Below are positions 1 through 8,782 of a stretch of 34,371 bases of DNA, one piece after another. The stretch is from the NCBI GenBank assembly GCA_007136405.1, contig SLHA01000075.1:1-34371 (forward strand), given 5' to 3'. Origin of the DNA: Candidatus Latescibacterota bacterium (GTDB taxonomy: Bacteria > Latescibacterota > UBA2968 > UBA8231). Positions within the stretch are counted from its first letter, which is position 1, and each line of letters begins with the position of its first letter. The position numbers and the translations under genes were made by a program. The notes below the pieces were generated by a model. That model was given only the letters and a program-made list of their open reading frames with translations. It had not been told where the DNA came from and searched no databases.

Positions 1-2
1 AG

Positions 3-536
3 GAAGAATTTGTCGTAACAAGCCGGGAACTGGGCACGCAGGCGCTGGCTGACATGGAGCAGAACGATGCGTTGGGCATCGTCTGTATCGGCCGCCCATA
101 CAACACCACGGATGCTGGCATGGTTCTTGATATACCGCAGAAAATAGCCGCTATGGGATATCCTGTACTGTCCATGGATATGCTGAAACCCGACTTGACA
201 TCCATACTTCCGTTGTACTCCAACATGTACTGGCATTACGGCCAGCAGATCCTGGCGACCGCCGAACAGATCGCCCGATCGAAACGGTTGTTCGCCATTT
301 TCTTTACGAACTTCATGTGCGGCCCCGACAGTTACCTGTTGACTTATTTCAAGGACATTATGGGGCGTCATCAAAAACCGTATCTGTGTCTTCAATTCGA
401 TGGACACGGCGCCGACGCGGGGTATCTGACCCGCGTGGAGGCGGCTCTTGAGACCTTTCATGCCTGGAGCCAGATACCTTTTCCGCGCCAGGCGGCGGAA
501 ACAGCTTCCAGAGCTTTCGCCAGGGACGATGCCTAG
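3..536 (+). CDS. CoA-substrate dehydratase activase-related protein, C-terminal part (COG3580/DUF2229-like), partial at left edge
   Basis: The reading frame is open from the left edge, so the true start lies outside the window; an internal ATG at 54 is probably not the start. The visible 177 residues resemble the C-terminal part of the COG3580/DUF2229 proteins. These accompany the ATPases that activate 2-hydroxyacyl-CoA dehydratases and benzoyl-CoA reductases. Visible marks are GRPYNTTDAGMVLDIPQK near the N-terminal side and NFMCGPDSYLLTYF, a cysteine motif typical of this group and a plausible Fe-S ligand. The TAG stop at 534-536 is two bases before the ATG of the next gene, so the two are probably translated together. 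The family's physiological reaction is not established. The N-terminal ATPase part, if present, cannot be seen here. Confidence 0.75.
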   Translation, partial: EEFVVTSRELGTQALADMEQNDALGIVCIGRPYNTTDAGMVLDIPQKIAAMGYPVLSMDMLKPDLTSILPLYSNMYWHYGQQILATAEQIARSKRLFAIFFTNFMCGPDSYLLTYFKDIMGRHQKPYLCLQFDGHGADAGYLTRVEAALETFHAWSQIPFPRQAAETASRAFARDDA

Positions 537-538
537 GA

Positions 539-1804
539 ATGCGGCAAAACCATAGACCCAACACGGAGAAAACGACGCCCTCCTGGAGCATCGATCCGAA
601 CGAACCCGGTCTGGTTTTGTTCGTGCCGCCCATGGAACCACTGGCCTGTCAACTGGTGGCGGCCGTCTTCCGTTCGATCGGTTTCGATGCGCGCGTCATG
701 GAAGAAAACGCCCATACCCTGTCCATCGGTCTGCAACATACCGGGGGCGGCGAATGCGTTCCATGTCCTTCGACCACGGGCGCCTTGATTCACGCCATGC
801 AGGAATCGGGGTGCCCGCCTGAAAAAGCCGTTTTTTTTATGCCGTCTTCCTGCGGTCCCTGCCGTCTCGGCCAGTATGCACGTCTGGACAGGTTGATATT
901 CGAACGGCTGGGATGGAGTGCCATCCGCATACTGAGTCCTGCTTCCGAGAACTCGTACTACGGCTTGAGCACCAGCGTCCGGAGCCGGATATGGCACGCC
1001 TTGCTGATCGCAGATATCCTGCGTAAAATGTCCATGCGCATCCGTCCCTACGAACGCAACGCCGGTGAAACGGACCGCGTGATCGATAGGTGGATGACAC
1101 GGTTCGAGCAAGCGTTTGCGGATACAACCAGACCGCCGTTGTCCCGGCTTCTGGCGGCGGCTGTCGAGGACGTCGCTGTCATCCCGGTATCACCCACAGC
1201 CAAGCCGCTGGTGGCCGTGGTTGGCGAAATCTATGTCCGCAGCGATCCGTTTATCAATAACGGTCTTTGCCGCCGCATCGAGGAACTGGGGGGGGAGGCT
1301 GCGCTGGCGCCGATCAGTGAATGGGTGTTCTACACCAACCATCTGCGCAGTATGGAGTTGGCCGGCGAGCCCGGAAGTCTGGCCGGTGGTATGAAACGCC
1401 TGCGGCTGTACCTCGAACGGCGCCTGTTGCTAGAACGCTGGGAACACCATTACTACCGGATTGCCGCTGCCGTATTGCATGACCGCCACGAGCCCTCGAT
1501 GGCCGAGGTGATGGTGGAAGGAGCCAGGCACGTACCGCGTGAGTTCGCTGGCGAAGCCATCCTCACACTCGGCCGCGCTGCGCTCTTCGTCAAACGCGAC
1601 GGCGCCCGGGCCGTGGTCAACGCCAGCCCGATGTTCTGCATGCCGGGCACCATTACCACCAGTATTTTCCCGAAGCTCGAACAGGAGCTGAACGTACCGA
1701 TCCTGTGTAATTTCTACGATGGTTCAGGAGACGGCAACCAATCGCTGGTTCCCGTCATGCACTACCTGTGCCAGTCATCGTCAACGGCATCAGTCCGGCG
1801 GTGA
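539..1804 (+). CDS. 2-hydroxyacyl-CoA dehydratase/activase-related protein (COG3581-like)
   Basis: This 421-residue protein resembles the COG3581 group, distant relatives of the 2-hydroxyglutaryl-CoA dehydratase D component. Cysteine motifs of the group are present: GGGECVPCPSTTG (about residues 69-81), SSCGPCRLGQY (about 102-112) and NASPMFCMPGTITTSIF (about 361-377). Together these could hold an Fe-S cluster. It starts two bases after the stop of the preceding COG3580-like gene, which argues for a two-subunit complex; in other genomes the two parts can be fused into one very long protein. The biochemical role is unknown: relatives are often called activases, but no substrate is established. 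No CoA-transferase or acyl-CoA dehydrogenase lies next to it, so a fermentation role cannot be inferred from context. Confidence 0.75.
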   Translation: MRQNHRPNTEKTTPSWSIDPNEPGLVLFVPPMEPLACQLVAAVFRSIGFDARVMEENAHTLSIGLQHTGGGECVPCPSTTGALIHAMQESGCPPEKAVFFMPSSCGPCRLGQYARLDRLIFERLGWSAIRILSPASENSYYGLSTSVRSRIWHALLIADILRKMSMRIRPYERNAGETDRVIDRWMTRFEQAFADTTRPPLSRLLAAAVEDVAVIPVSPTAKPLVAVVGEIYVRSDPFINNGLCRRIEELGGEAALAPISEWVFYTNHLRSMELAGEPGSLAGGMKRLRLYLERRLLLERWEHHYYRIAAAVLHDRHEPSMAEVMVEGARHVPREFAGEAILTLGRAALFVKRDGARAVVNASPMFCMPGTITTSIFPKLEQELNVPILCNFYDGSGDGNQSLVPVMHYLCQSSSTASVRR

Positions 1805-1899
1805 AGACGCCTCTGAAGTGAAGCCGTGGCTGAGAAAATCAGCGGCAAGGAGGGCAGCACCTGCCGCGGACGAGCGGATCCGTGCCCGGGCAGACCCAG

Positions 1900-2109
1900 T
1901 CAGTACATCAGCGCCGAAACCGCTTTGACGATCATGGCCAGCGCGGCGCAGAACATGCCGACCAGGGACATACCTACGCCGAATCCAACGACGAGCACCA
2001 TGGCGTACCGCCGCCACTGCTGCTTCCCGTACCGTTTCCAGAAATAGAACCGGGCGATCAGTGCGCCGATGATCTGAGTGATGAGGGCGTGCGGGAATCC
2101 GGTGCCATG
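1900..2109 (-). pseudogene. C-terminal remnant of a polytopic membrane protein gene
   Basis: On the minus strand an open frame ends with TGA at 1900-1902 and encodes 69 residues that look like real membrane-protein sequence. A GFPHALITQIIGALIARFYF segment and a basic loop (WKRYGKQQWRRYA) are followed by a second hydrophobic helix (VLVVGFGVGMSLVGMFCAAL). In-frame stops at 2110-2112 and 2122-2124 close the frame upstream, and there is no good start. The piece is therefore best read as the decayed 3' end of a transporter-like gene. In another frame the upstream stretch encodes RTLVRMNRRLTWHRI, which could be more of the same gene after a frameshift. The C-terminus is reminiscent of large OPT-like or DUF6784/6785 membrane proteins of PVC bacteria, but that resemblance is from memory and unverified. 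Confidence 0.45.
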
Positions 2110-2340
2110 TCAGACGCCGGTTCATCCGCACCAGGGTACGGGCCCGAAACGAGGTATCCGCATCCGGCCGGTTGACTTGCCGCGCATGACCGATTTGCTT
2201 TTTCTGTCCGTTCCGGTCATGGACCCCTCCCGCGTTGACTGCCGGGTGCGTCATCGATGGGCGGCTGGGACGCCGCGGCAGCTGCCAGATGGCGGTAGGC
2301 CCGCTTGCTGCACCGGATCCCACTACCTGCCAGAGGCGTC

Positions 2341-3309
2341 ATGGATCTGTTGACCGCTCCTATCGCTCATGAACTCGAACTGTTCGACCAGCGCATGGAT
2401 GATGCGTTGCGGGCAGACGTGGAACTCGCGCACGAGATCGCCCGCTACATGGCAGCGCTGCAGGGTAAGCGATTGCGTCCCACGCTGGCTCTGCTGAGTG
2501 CGCGGGCCGTGGGATACGAGGATGAGCGTGCGATCGATGCGGCGGTAGCGGTGGAGATGATCCACGCGGCCACCATGATCCATGATGATGTCGTCGATGC
2601 GGCCAGCATGCGTCGCGGCAGACCATCGGTGGGGTCGGCCTGGAGTGGACAGCTGGCCGTGTTGATGGGTGATTTCCTCTTGTCACGGGCTCTTTGCATC
2701 CTGGTCGGATTGGACAGTCTGCCGGCCCTGGGGGCCGTTGCCAGAGCCACCGAGCGCCTAAGCATAGGGGAGATCCATGAGATTCAGATCGGCAGGCAGC
2801 TGGATACCAGCCAGGACTCGTATTTCCGCATGGTGAGCGACAAGACGGCGTCGCTTATCACGGCTTCCGTTCAAATGGGACCCATTCTGGCCCAGGCCGC
2901 TCCCAGGGTCATCGACGCCATGGGCGCATACGGTGAAGCATTGGGCACCGCCTTCCAGATTGCCGATGACATCCTGGATTTTACCGGCAACGCTGCCACT
3001 CTGGGTAAGCCGGTCGGGATCGATCTTCGCGAGGGCAAGATCACCTTGCCCCTGATTCTTGCTTTGGAACGTGCGCCTGCACCGGTGCGTCAGTCCATCA
3101 ACCGGCTGATGAAGTGTGACCACAAGTCGAATGCGGAATGGCACCGGTTGGTGGACTTTGTCAACGAGCACGCCGGTGTCGCCGCGGCGCAGCAGCGCGC
3201 GAGCCAGCATGCCGAGACAGCGCGGCGAGCCTTGCATGAACTGGCGCCTTCACCGGCACGCGAGGCCCTCGAGTTCGCCGTGCGACGGGCCGTGGAGCGC
3301 CAGCATTGA
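2341..3309 (+). CDS. ispB: trans-isoprenyl (polyprenyl) diphosphate synthase
   Basis: This 322-residue class I trans-prenyltransferase condenses isopentenyl diphosphate with an allylic diphosphate to make the long chain used for quinones. The GKRLRP substrate-binding motif is at residues 42-47. The first aspartate-rich motif, DDVVD with a following MRRGRPS, is at 82-97. The second, QIADDILDFTG followed by GKPVGIDLREGK, is near 206-230. Length and the DDxxD spacing fit octaprenyl/solanesyl-type enzymes, but chain length cannot be read securely from the sequence. I chose ATG 2341, preceded by AGAGG four bases upstream, over an in-frame ATG at 2305 because family proteins begin near this point. 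No quinone-synthesis partner is adjacent. Confidence 0.88.
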   Translation: MDLLTAPIAHELELFDQRMDDALRADVELAHEIARYMAALQGKRLRPTLALLSARAVGYEDERAIDAAVAVEMIHAATMIHDDVVDAASMRRGRPSVGSAWSGQLAVLMGDFLLSRALCILVGLDSLPALGAVARATERLSIGEIHEIQIGRQLDTSQDSYFRMVSDKTASLITASVQMGPILAQAAPRVIDAMGAYGEALGTAFQIADDILDFTGNAATLGKPVGIDLREGKITLPLILALERAPAPVRQSINRLMKCDHKSNAEWHRLVDFVNEHAGVAAAQQRASQHAETARRALHELAPSPAREALEFAVRRAVERQH

Positions 3310-3409
3310 CGCAGGTGCGCTACCGGCTCGGAGTCTGAACCGGGATTGCGGCCGGTGCAGGCGACCTCTGGCGATCGGTTACGGCTTACACGCCGTGCCA
3401 CGCAGGCAC

Positions 3410-3578
3410 CTATTGTCCTGTCCGACCAATTAGCGTGAGCTCCGGGAGCGTCGAGGCTCCCGGCCCACAAGGCGCGCGAGTGAGACTTATCAAAGAGATA
3501 CGGCGAGCGAGTGCAACGCCGTGGAACGGGGTGCCTCGGCGTTCGGATGTAGCGTATCCGTCGGACAGGACACTATAG
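3410..3578. repeat. MITE-like element with inverted termini, copy 1
   Basis: The stretch between the prenyl synthase and apbE starts with CTATTGTCCTGTCCGAC (3410-3426) and ends with GTCGGACAGGACACTATAG (3560-3578). These form an inverted pair sharing 13 perfect bases (TGTCCTGTCCGAC). Its interior matches the element at 8783-8918 in reverse orientation, including GCGTCGAGG, CCCGGCCCAC, GGCGCGCGA and CGGATGTAGCG blocks in the same order. Compared with copy 2 it has about 31 extra bases (roughly 3483-3513), bounded by a duplicated GCGAGTG. It encodes no convincing protein, so it could be a non-autonomous mobile element or a structured intergenic repeat. Confidence 0.75.
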
Positions 3579-3628
3579 TGGCATGCTGCAACCTGCCGGT
3601 GCGCGAAGGCGCAACCCACTCTGACAGG

Positions 3629-4651
3629 ATGACGAAGGCGGTGATACCTTATCGTTGCATACCCGTGTGGCTGGCGGTCAGCCTGACTCTGCTCACAGCC
3701 TGTCGGAAGGCGGAAACTTCACCTGTGATCCAGAGACGATTCGCTATGGGTACGCTGGTGGAGGTGCGCCTGTATGCGAACCGGGACCAGTCCGCCGCGC
3801 TGATCGATACGGCATTCGCCGAGATTGCCCGTATCGAGTCGCTCATGAGTCGGCATGTCGACGCGAGCGAGATCAACCGGCTGACGGTAGCCGCCGTGGA
3901 TCGGCCGGTCCGATGCTCGCCGGATCTGGCAGCCGTGTTGGACCTCAGCCTGCATTACGCGCGTCTAACACAGGGGCGCTTCGACGTGACAGTCGGTCCC
4001 TTGACGGCGCTCTGGGGATTCCCTGGTGCCATCCGACCGCCGGCGCAGTCGCAGATCGATTCGGCCCTGACCTATGTCGACTACCGCAACCTGGAGCTGG
4101 ATGGAGAGAAGGTCCGTCTGCACCGTGCCGGAATGCAGCTGGACCTGGGTGCCGCAGCCAAGGGGTATGCAGTAGACCGCGCCGTCGCGCGCCTCAGGGA
4201 GATGGGGGTGGAAGCGGGGCTGGTCGAGGCCGGAGGCGATATCCGCTACTGGGGCAGGAAACCAGACGGTAGTACCTGGCGTTTCGGGGTGCAGCATCCC
4301 CGGGCTCCGGATCGATTCGCCACGGTCGAGGACATCGGACTGCCGGCGATCGCTACATCGGGGGACTACCAGCAATACTTCGAATACGAGAGCCAGCGGT
4401 ACCATCATCTACTGGATGCTCTCACCGGTCATCCCGCCAGTGAGGTGATCAGCGTAACGGTCTGGGCTGAAAGCGCGCTGGAAGCCGATATATTGTCCAC
4501 GGCTCTGTTCGTTGCGGGAGCCAAAGAAGGGGCGGCTATGGCAGCCCGGCTGCCGCAGGTGGAGGCCTTGATACATTACCAGACGGACACTGGAATGGAG
4601 CGCATCCTCACGGATGGTCTCCATGGGCGTGTGCGTTTCTGGAATGATTGA
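3629..4651 (+). CDS. apbE: FAD:protein FMN transferase, lipoprotein form
   Basis: ApbE attaches FMN covalently to target flavoproteins such as NqrB/C and RnfD/G subunits on the outer face of the inner membrane. I start it at ATG 3629 (340 residues), which gives a basic N-terminus, a hydrophobic stretch and a lipobox LTAC with the lipidated Cys at residue 25. An earlier in-frame ATG at 3521 lies inside the repeat element and would bury the signal peptide. Family marks are RRFAMGT after the signal peptide, LDLGAAAKGYAVD, LVEAGGDIRYWG, ATSGDYQQYFE, HHLLDALTGHP and the late ALEADILSTALFVAG that binds metal. No Rnf or Nqr genes are in the window, so its substrate is encoded elsewhere. LspA further along would process this lipoprotein. 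Confidence 0.92.
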   Translation: MTKAVIPYRCIPVWLAVSLTLLTACRKAETSPVIQRRFAMGTLVEVRLYANRDQSAALIDTAFAEIARIESLMSRHVDASEINRLTVAAVDRPVRCSPDLAAVLDLSLHYARLTQGRFDVTVGPLTALWGFPGAIRPPAQSQIDSALTYVDYRNLELDGEKVRLHRAGMQLDLGAAAKGYAVDRAVARLREMGVEAGLVEAGGDIRYWGRKPDGSTWRFGVQHPRAPDRFATVEDIGLPAIATSGDYQQYFEYESQRYHHLLDALTGHPASEVISVTVWAESALEADILSTALFVAGAKEGAAMAARLPQVEALIHYQTDTGMERILTDGLHGRVRFWND

Positions 4652-4798
4652 TTATTATATCTAGTCTATCGAAGTGTCGCCTGCCACAACCGAGAAGCAG
4701 ACTGGCAGCCAACTGAGCATGACATTGTACCCAACCTCCATGTACGCCGGCCGGCCAAAGGCAACCGGTCGGCGCGGCAAGCAAGAAGGGCTCTACCT

Positions 4799-7426
4799 AT
4801 GAAACGCAACTGGAAACCGCTGCTCATTCTGGCGCTCATCGGGGCAGCCATCTACTACCTGTACCCTTCCGTGCAGTTCCACGGTATGACAGAGGCGGAG
4901 AAGCTCGCTCTCGAGCGCAACGACCCCGCGCGTCTGGCTGATCTGCAGACAAGATCCTTCAACCTCGGTCTGGATCTGCAGGGTGGTGTGCATCTGGTCA
5001 TGGCAGTCAAACTGGAGGATCTGCCGCCGGATCAGGCCGAAGACGCCGTGGCCAGGGCTCAGGAAGTGATCCGCAATCGTATCGACCAGTTCGGGGTGAG
5101 TGAACCCATCATCCAGCGTGAGGGGTTCAACCGCATCATCGTCGAGCTCCCCGGTGTGCAGGATGTGCAACGGGCCAAGGATCTGATCGGACAGACCGCA
5201 TTGCTCGAGTTCCGGCTGGTCGAGCCTCATACGGAGCGTAACCGGATCATCCAGCGTATCGACGATATCCTGGAGCGTGAAGCGGGCCGCCAGGATGACG
5301 CGGACGATGAGGCTGCCCGTGAGGAGACGGATCCCGTTCCTGAGGACACCGACGACCAGCCCGGACTGTTCGAGGAGGACAGGGCGAGGGAGCCGGGTCT
5401 GTTCGATGAAGACGTGGTGGATCCGCCGGAGCGGCGGCGCACGCTCACTGCGCATCTCGGAGCGGTGGGTGACGATATCGTGGTGCCGGAAAACCTGCTC
5501 CCGGCGGTACGGGCCATTCTGGACGAACCCCGGGTTCAGCAAGTGATCCCTGATGATGCGGAATTTCTATTCAGCAGCAAACCCGAAGGCACACCCGGTA
5601 ACCGGTTCTATCGCATGCACCTGGTGCGCCAGCGGGCGGAGATGACCGGCGCGGTAGTGGAGAATGCTTTTGTCTCCATCGGTCAGGATATGGCTTATCT
5701 CGGCCAACCTATCGTCAATTTCATCACCACCGACGAGGGGACCCAGATATTCTCCCGGGTGACGGGTACCCACGTAGGCGAGCGTCTGGCTATCGTGCTG
5801 GATGGTGCGATCTATTCGGCCCCGCAGATTCAGACGCGGATTCGCGATGGCCGCTCCATCATCACCGGTTCCCGTACCGAAGAAGAGGCCAAGGATCTGG
5901 CTATCGTGCTGCGCGCGGGTGCGCTGCCGGCCGAGGTGGAGATCATCGAGGACCGGACAGTGGGACCGTCGCTGGGCCGGGATTCGATCGAAAAGGGGCA
6001 ACGTGCGGCGCTGTACAGCATCGTGGTGGTGGCTCTGTTCATGATCGCCTATTACCGGATTGCCGGTGTCATTGCGGACGTGGCCTTACTGCTCAACATA
6101 GTCTTCATCCTGGCGGTACTGGCGGGATTCGGGGCCACGCTGACGCTTCCCGGTATCGCCGGAATCATTCTGACCATCGGCATGGCCGTGGATGCCAATG
6201 TCCTGATTTTCGATCGCATCCGCGAGGAATTGCGCGGCGGCAAGACCGCCCGGGCTGCCATCGAGAGCGGGTATGACAACGCCTTGTCAGCAATCATCGA
6301 CGCCAACGTCACCACGCTGATGGTTGGAATCGTCCTCTATCAGTTCGGCACCGGGCCCATCCGTGGTTTCGCCCTGACACTGTGCATCGGTATCCTGTGC
6401 AGCCTGTTTACGGCCTTCTTCGTGACCCGGACCCTGTTCGAGGCTTTGGTTCGCCGCAGCGACGGTCGATCGTTGAGCATAGGTTCGATAGATACGCTCA
6501 GCCAGGTGAGCTTCGATTTTCTTGGCCGGCGCCTTGCCGCTTTCGCCGTGTCGGGGCTGGTTCTGGCGGCGGGTGTGGTATCGGTGTTGGCAATCAACGG
6601 CCTGACGCCTGGTATAGATTTCGCCGGCGGAACGCTGCTGCAGCTGTACTTCGATCCGCCGCTCAGCGTGGCACAGGTCCGCAATGAACTGTCGGCGATA
6701 GAGGTTAACGGCCATGTCCACGACCTGAGTGCCAGTGAAATCAAGCAATTCGGCACCCCTCACGACATCCTCATACGGGTGTCCGAGACTGGCGAAGGGA
6801 CGGACGTGGCTGACGGCATCAGGGCAGCCCTGCACACGGCCTATCCGGAATCTGTCGATGAGACGGAATGGATCCGGAGACAGGAAAAGGTCGGGCCCAG
6901 GATCGGGGTTGAACTGCGAGGGGCTGCGGTTCGGGCCGTGCTGGTGTCGCTGCTGCTGATCCTGATATACATGGCCTGGCGTTTCCGAAGGTGGGTCTTC
7001 GGCCTGGCGGCGGTGGTTGCGCTGTTCCACGACGTGCTGATCACGCTGGGGGTGCTGTCGTTGCTCGATGTCGAGATCTCGCTGGTGGTGGTGGCCGGAA
7101 TTCTGGCCATAGTAGGTTATTCGTTAAACGATACCATCGTCGTGTTCGACCGGATCCGTGAGAACCTGCGCGGCACCCGCCGCCGCACGCTGTTCGAGAT
7201 CATCAACACGAGCATCAACGAGTGTCTCAGCCGCACCCTGGTGACCTCACTGACCACGTTGATTGCCGTCATCATTCTGATGGTCTGGGGCGGCGAGGTA
7301 AACCGGGATTTCACGATCACCCTGCTCATCGGAATCATCGTGGGCACCTATTCGTCCGTGTTTGTCGCCAGTCCGGTGCTCTATCTGGGGCAGCAGTGGG
7401 CTGACGCACGCGAATCCAGGCGGTAA
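4799..7426 (+). CDS. secDF: fused protein-export membrane protein SecDF
   Basis: This 875-residue protein joins SecD and SecF, the proton-driven RND-type subunits that help SecYEG complete export. The SecD half has an N-terminal helix, FNLGLDLQGGVHLVM (near residues 54-68), a large periplasmic domain and a six-helix block with GMAVDANVLIFDRIREELR. The SecF half begins near residue 560 with TPGIDFAGGTLLQL and later has GYSLNDTIVVFDRIRENLR. Residues about 160-210 form an acidic linker with two similar PGLFEED/PGLFDED pieces, which looks like a lineage-specific insertion. ATG 4799 follows AGAAGGG at a normal distance. The usual yajC partner is not adjacent. Fusion of secD and secF is common in Bacillus and several other phyla. 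Confidence 0.96.
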   Translation: MKRNWKPLLILALIGAAIYYLYPSVQFHGMTEAEKLALERNDPARLADLQTRSFNLGLDLQGGVHLVMAVKLEDLPPDQAEDAVARAQEVIRNRIDQFGVSEPIIQREGFNRIIVELPGVQDVQRAKDLIGQTALLEFRLVEPHTERNRIIQRIDDILEREAGRQDDADDEAAREETDPVPEDTDDQPGLFEEDRAREPGLFDEDVVDPPERRRTLTAHLGAVGDDIVVPENLLPAVRAILDEPRVQQVIPDDAEFLFSSKPEGTPGNRFYRMHLVRQRAEMTGAVVENAFVSIGQDMAYLGQPIVNFITTDEGTQIFSRVTGTHVGERLAIVLDGAIYSAPQIQTRIRDGRSIITGSRTEEEAKDLAIVLRAGALPAEVEIIEDRTVGPSLGRDSIEKGQRAALYSIVVVALFMIAYYRIAGVIADVALLLNIVFILAVLAGFGATLTLPGIAGIILTIGMAVDANVLIFDRIREELRGGKTARAAIESGYDNALSAIIDANVTTLMVGIVLYQFGTGPIRGFALTLCIGILCSLFTAFFVTRTLFEALVRRSDGRSLSIGSIDTLSQVSFDFLGRRLAAFAVSGLVLAAGVVSVLAINGLTPGIDFAGGTLLQLYFDPPLSVAQVRNELSAIEVNGHVHDLSASEIKQFGTPHDILIRVSETGEGTDVADGIRAALHTAYPESVDETEWIRRQEKVGPRIGVELRGAAVRAVLVSLLLILIYMAWRFRRWVFGLAAVVALFHDVLITLGVLSLLDVEISLVVVAGILAIVGYSLNDTIVVFDRIRENLRGTRRRTLFEIINTSINECLSRTLVTSLTTLIAVIILMVWGGEVNRDFTITLLIGIIVGTYSSVFVASPVLYLGQQWADARESRR

Positions 7427-7436
7427 CCCGGCGTAG

Positions 7437-7471
7437 CTGCCGGCCTCTGGCGGACGCCGTGAGGCCGGCAG
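7437..7471. terminator. hairpin downstream of secDF
   Basis: A perfect 11-bp inverted repeat, CTGCCGGCCTC (7437-7447) and GAGGCCGGCAG (7461-7471), encloses a loop that itself has a GGCG/CGCC pair. It starts about 10 bases after the secDF stop. No T-run follows, so it may act as an RNA 3'-end stabiliser or a weak terminator rather than a classical intrinsic terminator. Confidence 0.5.
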
Positions 7472-7498
7472 ACCCCGCGGGCCCGTACCGGTGATTCC

Positions 7499-8770
7499 AT
7501 GAAGCATCTCACCATTGCGGCCGTCGTGCTTTTCCCGGTGCTGGTTCTGCCGCTGCGCCAGGACTCCGGAGCGGCTGATGCCCTGTGGGCACTCGGGTTG
7601 CTACTGCTCGCTGCATACCTCCTGCAGGCACTCGCCGCGCTACTACATCTGCCGGATGCGTTGGGCTGGCTGGCTGCGGGACTGCTCCTGGGCAGTACCG
7701 GGATGGGGATTCTTGCACCGCAGTCCCTGCCTCTGCTGCGTGTGGCACAGACCACGGCCATGCTGTTGGTCGGTTTGCAGGTGGGCAGCAACCTGGGCAT
7801 TCCCCGTGGCCTGGCGTGGCGGGGATGCCTGACCATGCTGCTCATCACCGTGGCGGTAGCCGCTCTGACCGCTGGGGCGCTCATGGTGTTCACCAGGCAA
7901 CCGTGGTGGATGGCCTTGTTCCTCGGATCTCTCGCCAGCCTCTGGGGACCTTTTGTCATACCCCCCAGGCCGGGCCGCCGGGGAATACTCTTGCTGGGAG
8001 CAATGGGTACTGGGGTGGGGCTGCTGCTGCTCTCCTTCGTGGTCATTCTGCTGCGCGAACGTGGGGTGTTGGCCGGTGCGGCATTGCCATGGATGCTTCG
8101 CGTCTGGATCTCGTTGCTGGGTGGCGCGATCACCGGTGCGGTGTTGCGGTGGTTGCCGGCACTTCGCACGGCGGCCTTGAACACGGTTCTTGCCGGTGGG
8201 CTCGTGGCGGGGACACTGGTCATTCATCAGTTGGCCTTGTTGGCCCTGCCTTGCGGCTTTGGAGCTGGTCTCGTGCTGGCTCGTTACCATGACGGAACGG
8301 CATCGACGCGGTTCGTGCGGCGTTCGGCCTCGCCCTTCGCGTTCATGCTGGTGTTCGCTTTTCTGGGAGCATCGATCGACCTAAGTATATTGTGGCCGAG
8401 CAGTCTTGAGGTTTGGCTGGTCGTTCTCGTCCTGTTGACGACAACGACGGTGGTGCGTTGGACGGGAACCGTTGTCGGAGCGTTTCGCATCATGCCCGAA
8501 TGCGGCAGGCGCTGGAGTCTGGGCTGGCTGCTGCTGCCCCATGGAATCTTCCTCTATGAGCTGGTGTTACAGCCTCAGCACAACCTGCCGGCACTGCTCG
8601 GATCGCTACATGCGGGCCTTCTGGAGCGTGTCATGCTGATCCATGTCCTGTTCGGGATCGTCGTGTTGTCTATCGTTGCGTATAGCGTTGACCTGCGTCT
8701 CCATCGCCGGATTCCGGTGCCGTCCGGGGCGGCACTAGCCGCACACGGTGAAGAACCGCAACCGTCCTGA
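7499..8770 (+). CDS. CPA-type cation/proton antiporter-like membrane protein
   Basis: This 423-residue protein is almost wholly hydrophobic, with roughly 11-12 predicted helices and a short polar tail. LPDALGWLAAGLLLGSTGMGIL near residues 50-75 is the typical LGYLLAGILLGP-like second segment of Na+/H+ exchanger family (CPA2/KefB-type) proteins. LLRVAQTTAMLLVGLQVGSNL matches the following helix, and FAFMLVFAFLGASIDLSIL the later FFVxxGxxxD segment. I could not see a clear Asn-Asp or Asp-Asp ion-binding pair in the central helices, and there is no C-terminal TrkA-N domain, so ion specificity is unknown. It follows secDF by 72 bases, with a hairpin between them. The ATG at 7499 has only a weak ribosome-binding site. 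Confidence 0.8.
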   Translation: MKHLTIAAVVLFPVLVLPLRQDSGAADALWALGLLLLAAYLLQALAALLHLPDALGWLAAGLLLGSTGMGILAPQSLPLLRVAQTTAMLLVGLQVGSNLGIPRGLAWRGCLTMLLITVAVAALTAGALMVFTRQPWWMALFLGSLASLWGPFVIPPRPGRRGILLLGAMGTGVGLLLLSFVVILLRERGVLAGAALPWMLRVWISLLGGAITGAVLRWLPALRTAALNTVLAGGLVAGTLVIHQLALLALPCGFGAGLVLARYHDGTASTRFVRRSASPFAFMLVFAFLGASIDLSILWPSSLEVWLVVLVLLTTTTVVRWTGTVVGAFRIMPECGRRWSLGWLLLPHGIFLYELVLQPQHNLPALLGSLHAGLLERVMLIHVLFGIVVLSIVAYSVDLRLHRRIPVPSGAALAAHGEEPQPS

Positions 8771-8782
8771 GACGCTTCTCCC

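Noticed and set aside
1790..2323. 177-residue minus-strand frame over the 1805-2340 gap
   Set aside because: Most of it is Arg- and Pro-rich out-of-frame translation; the membrane-like sequence lies in a different frame (1900-2109).
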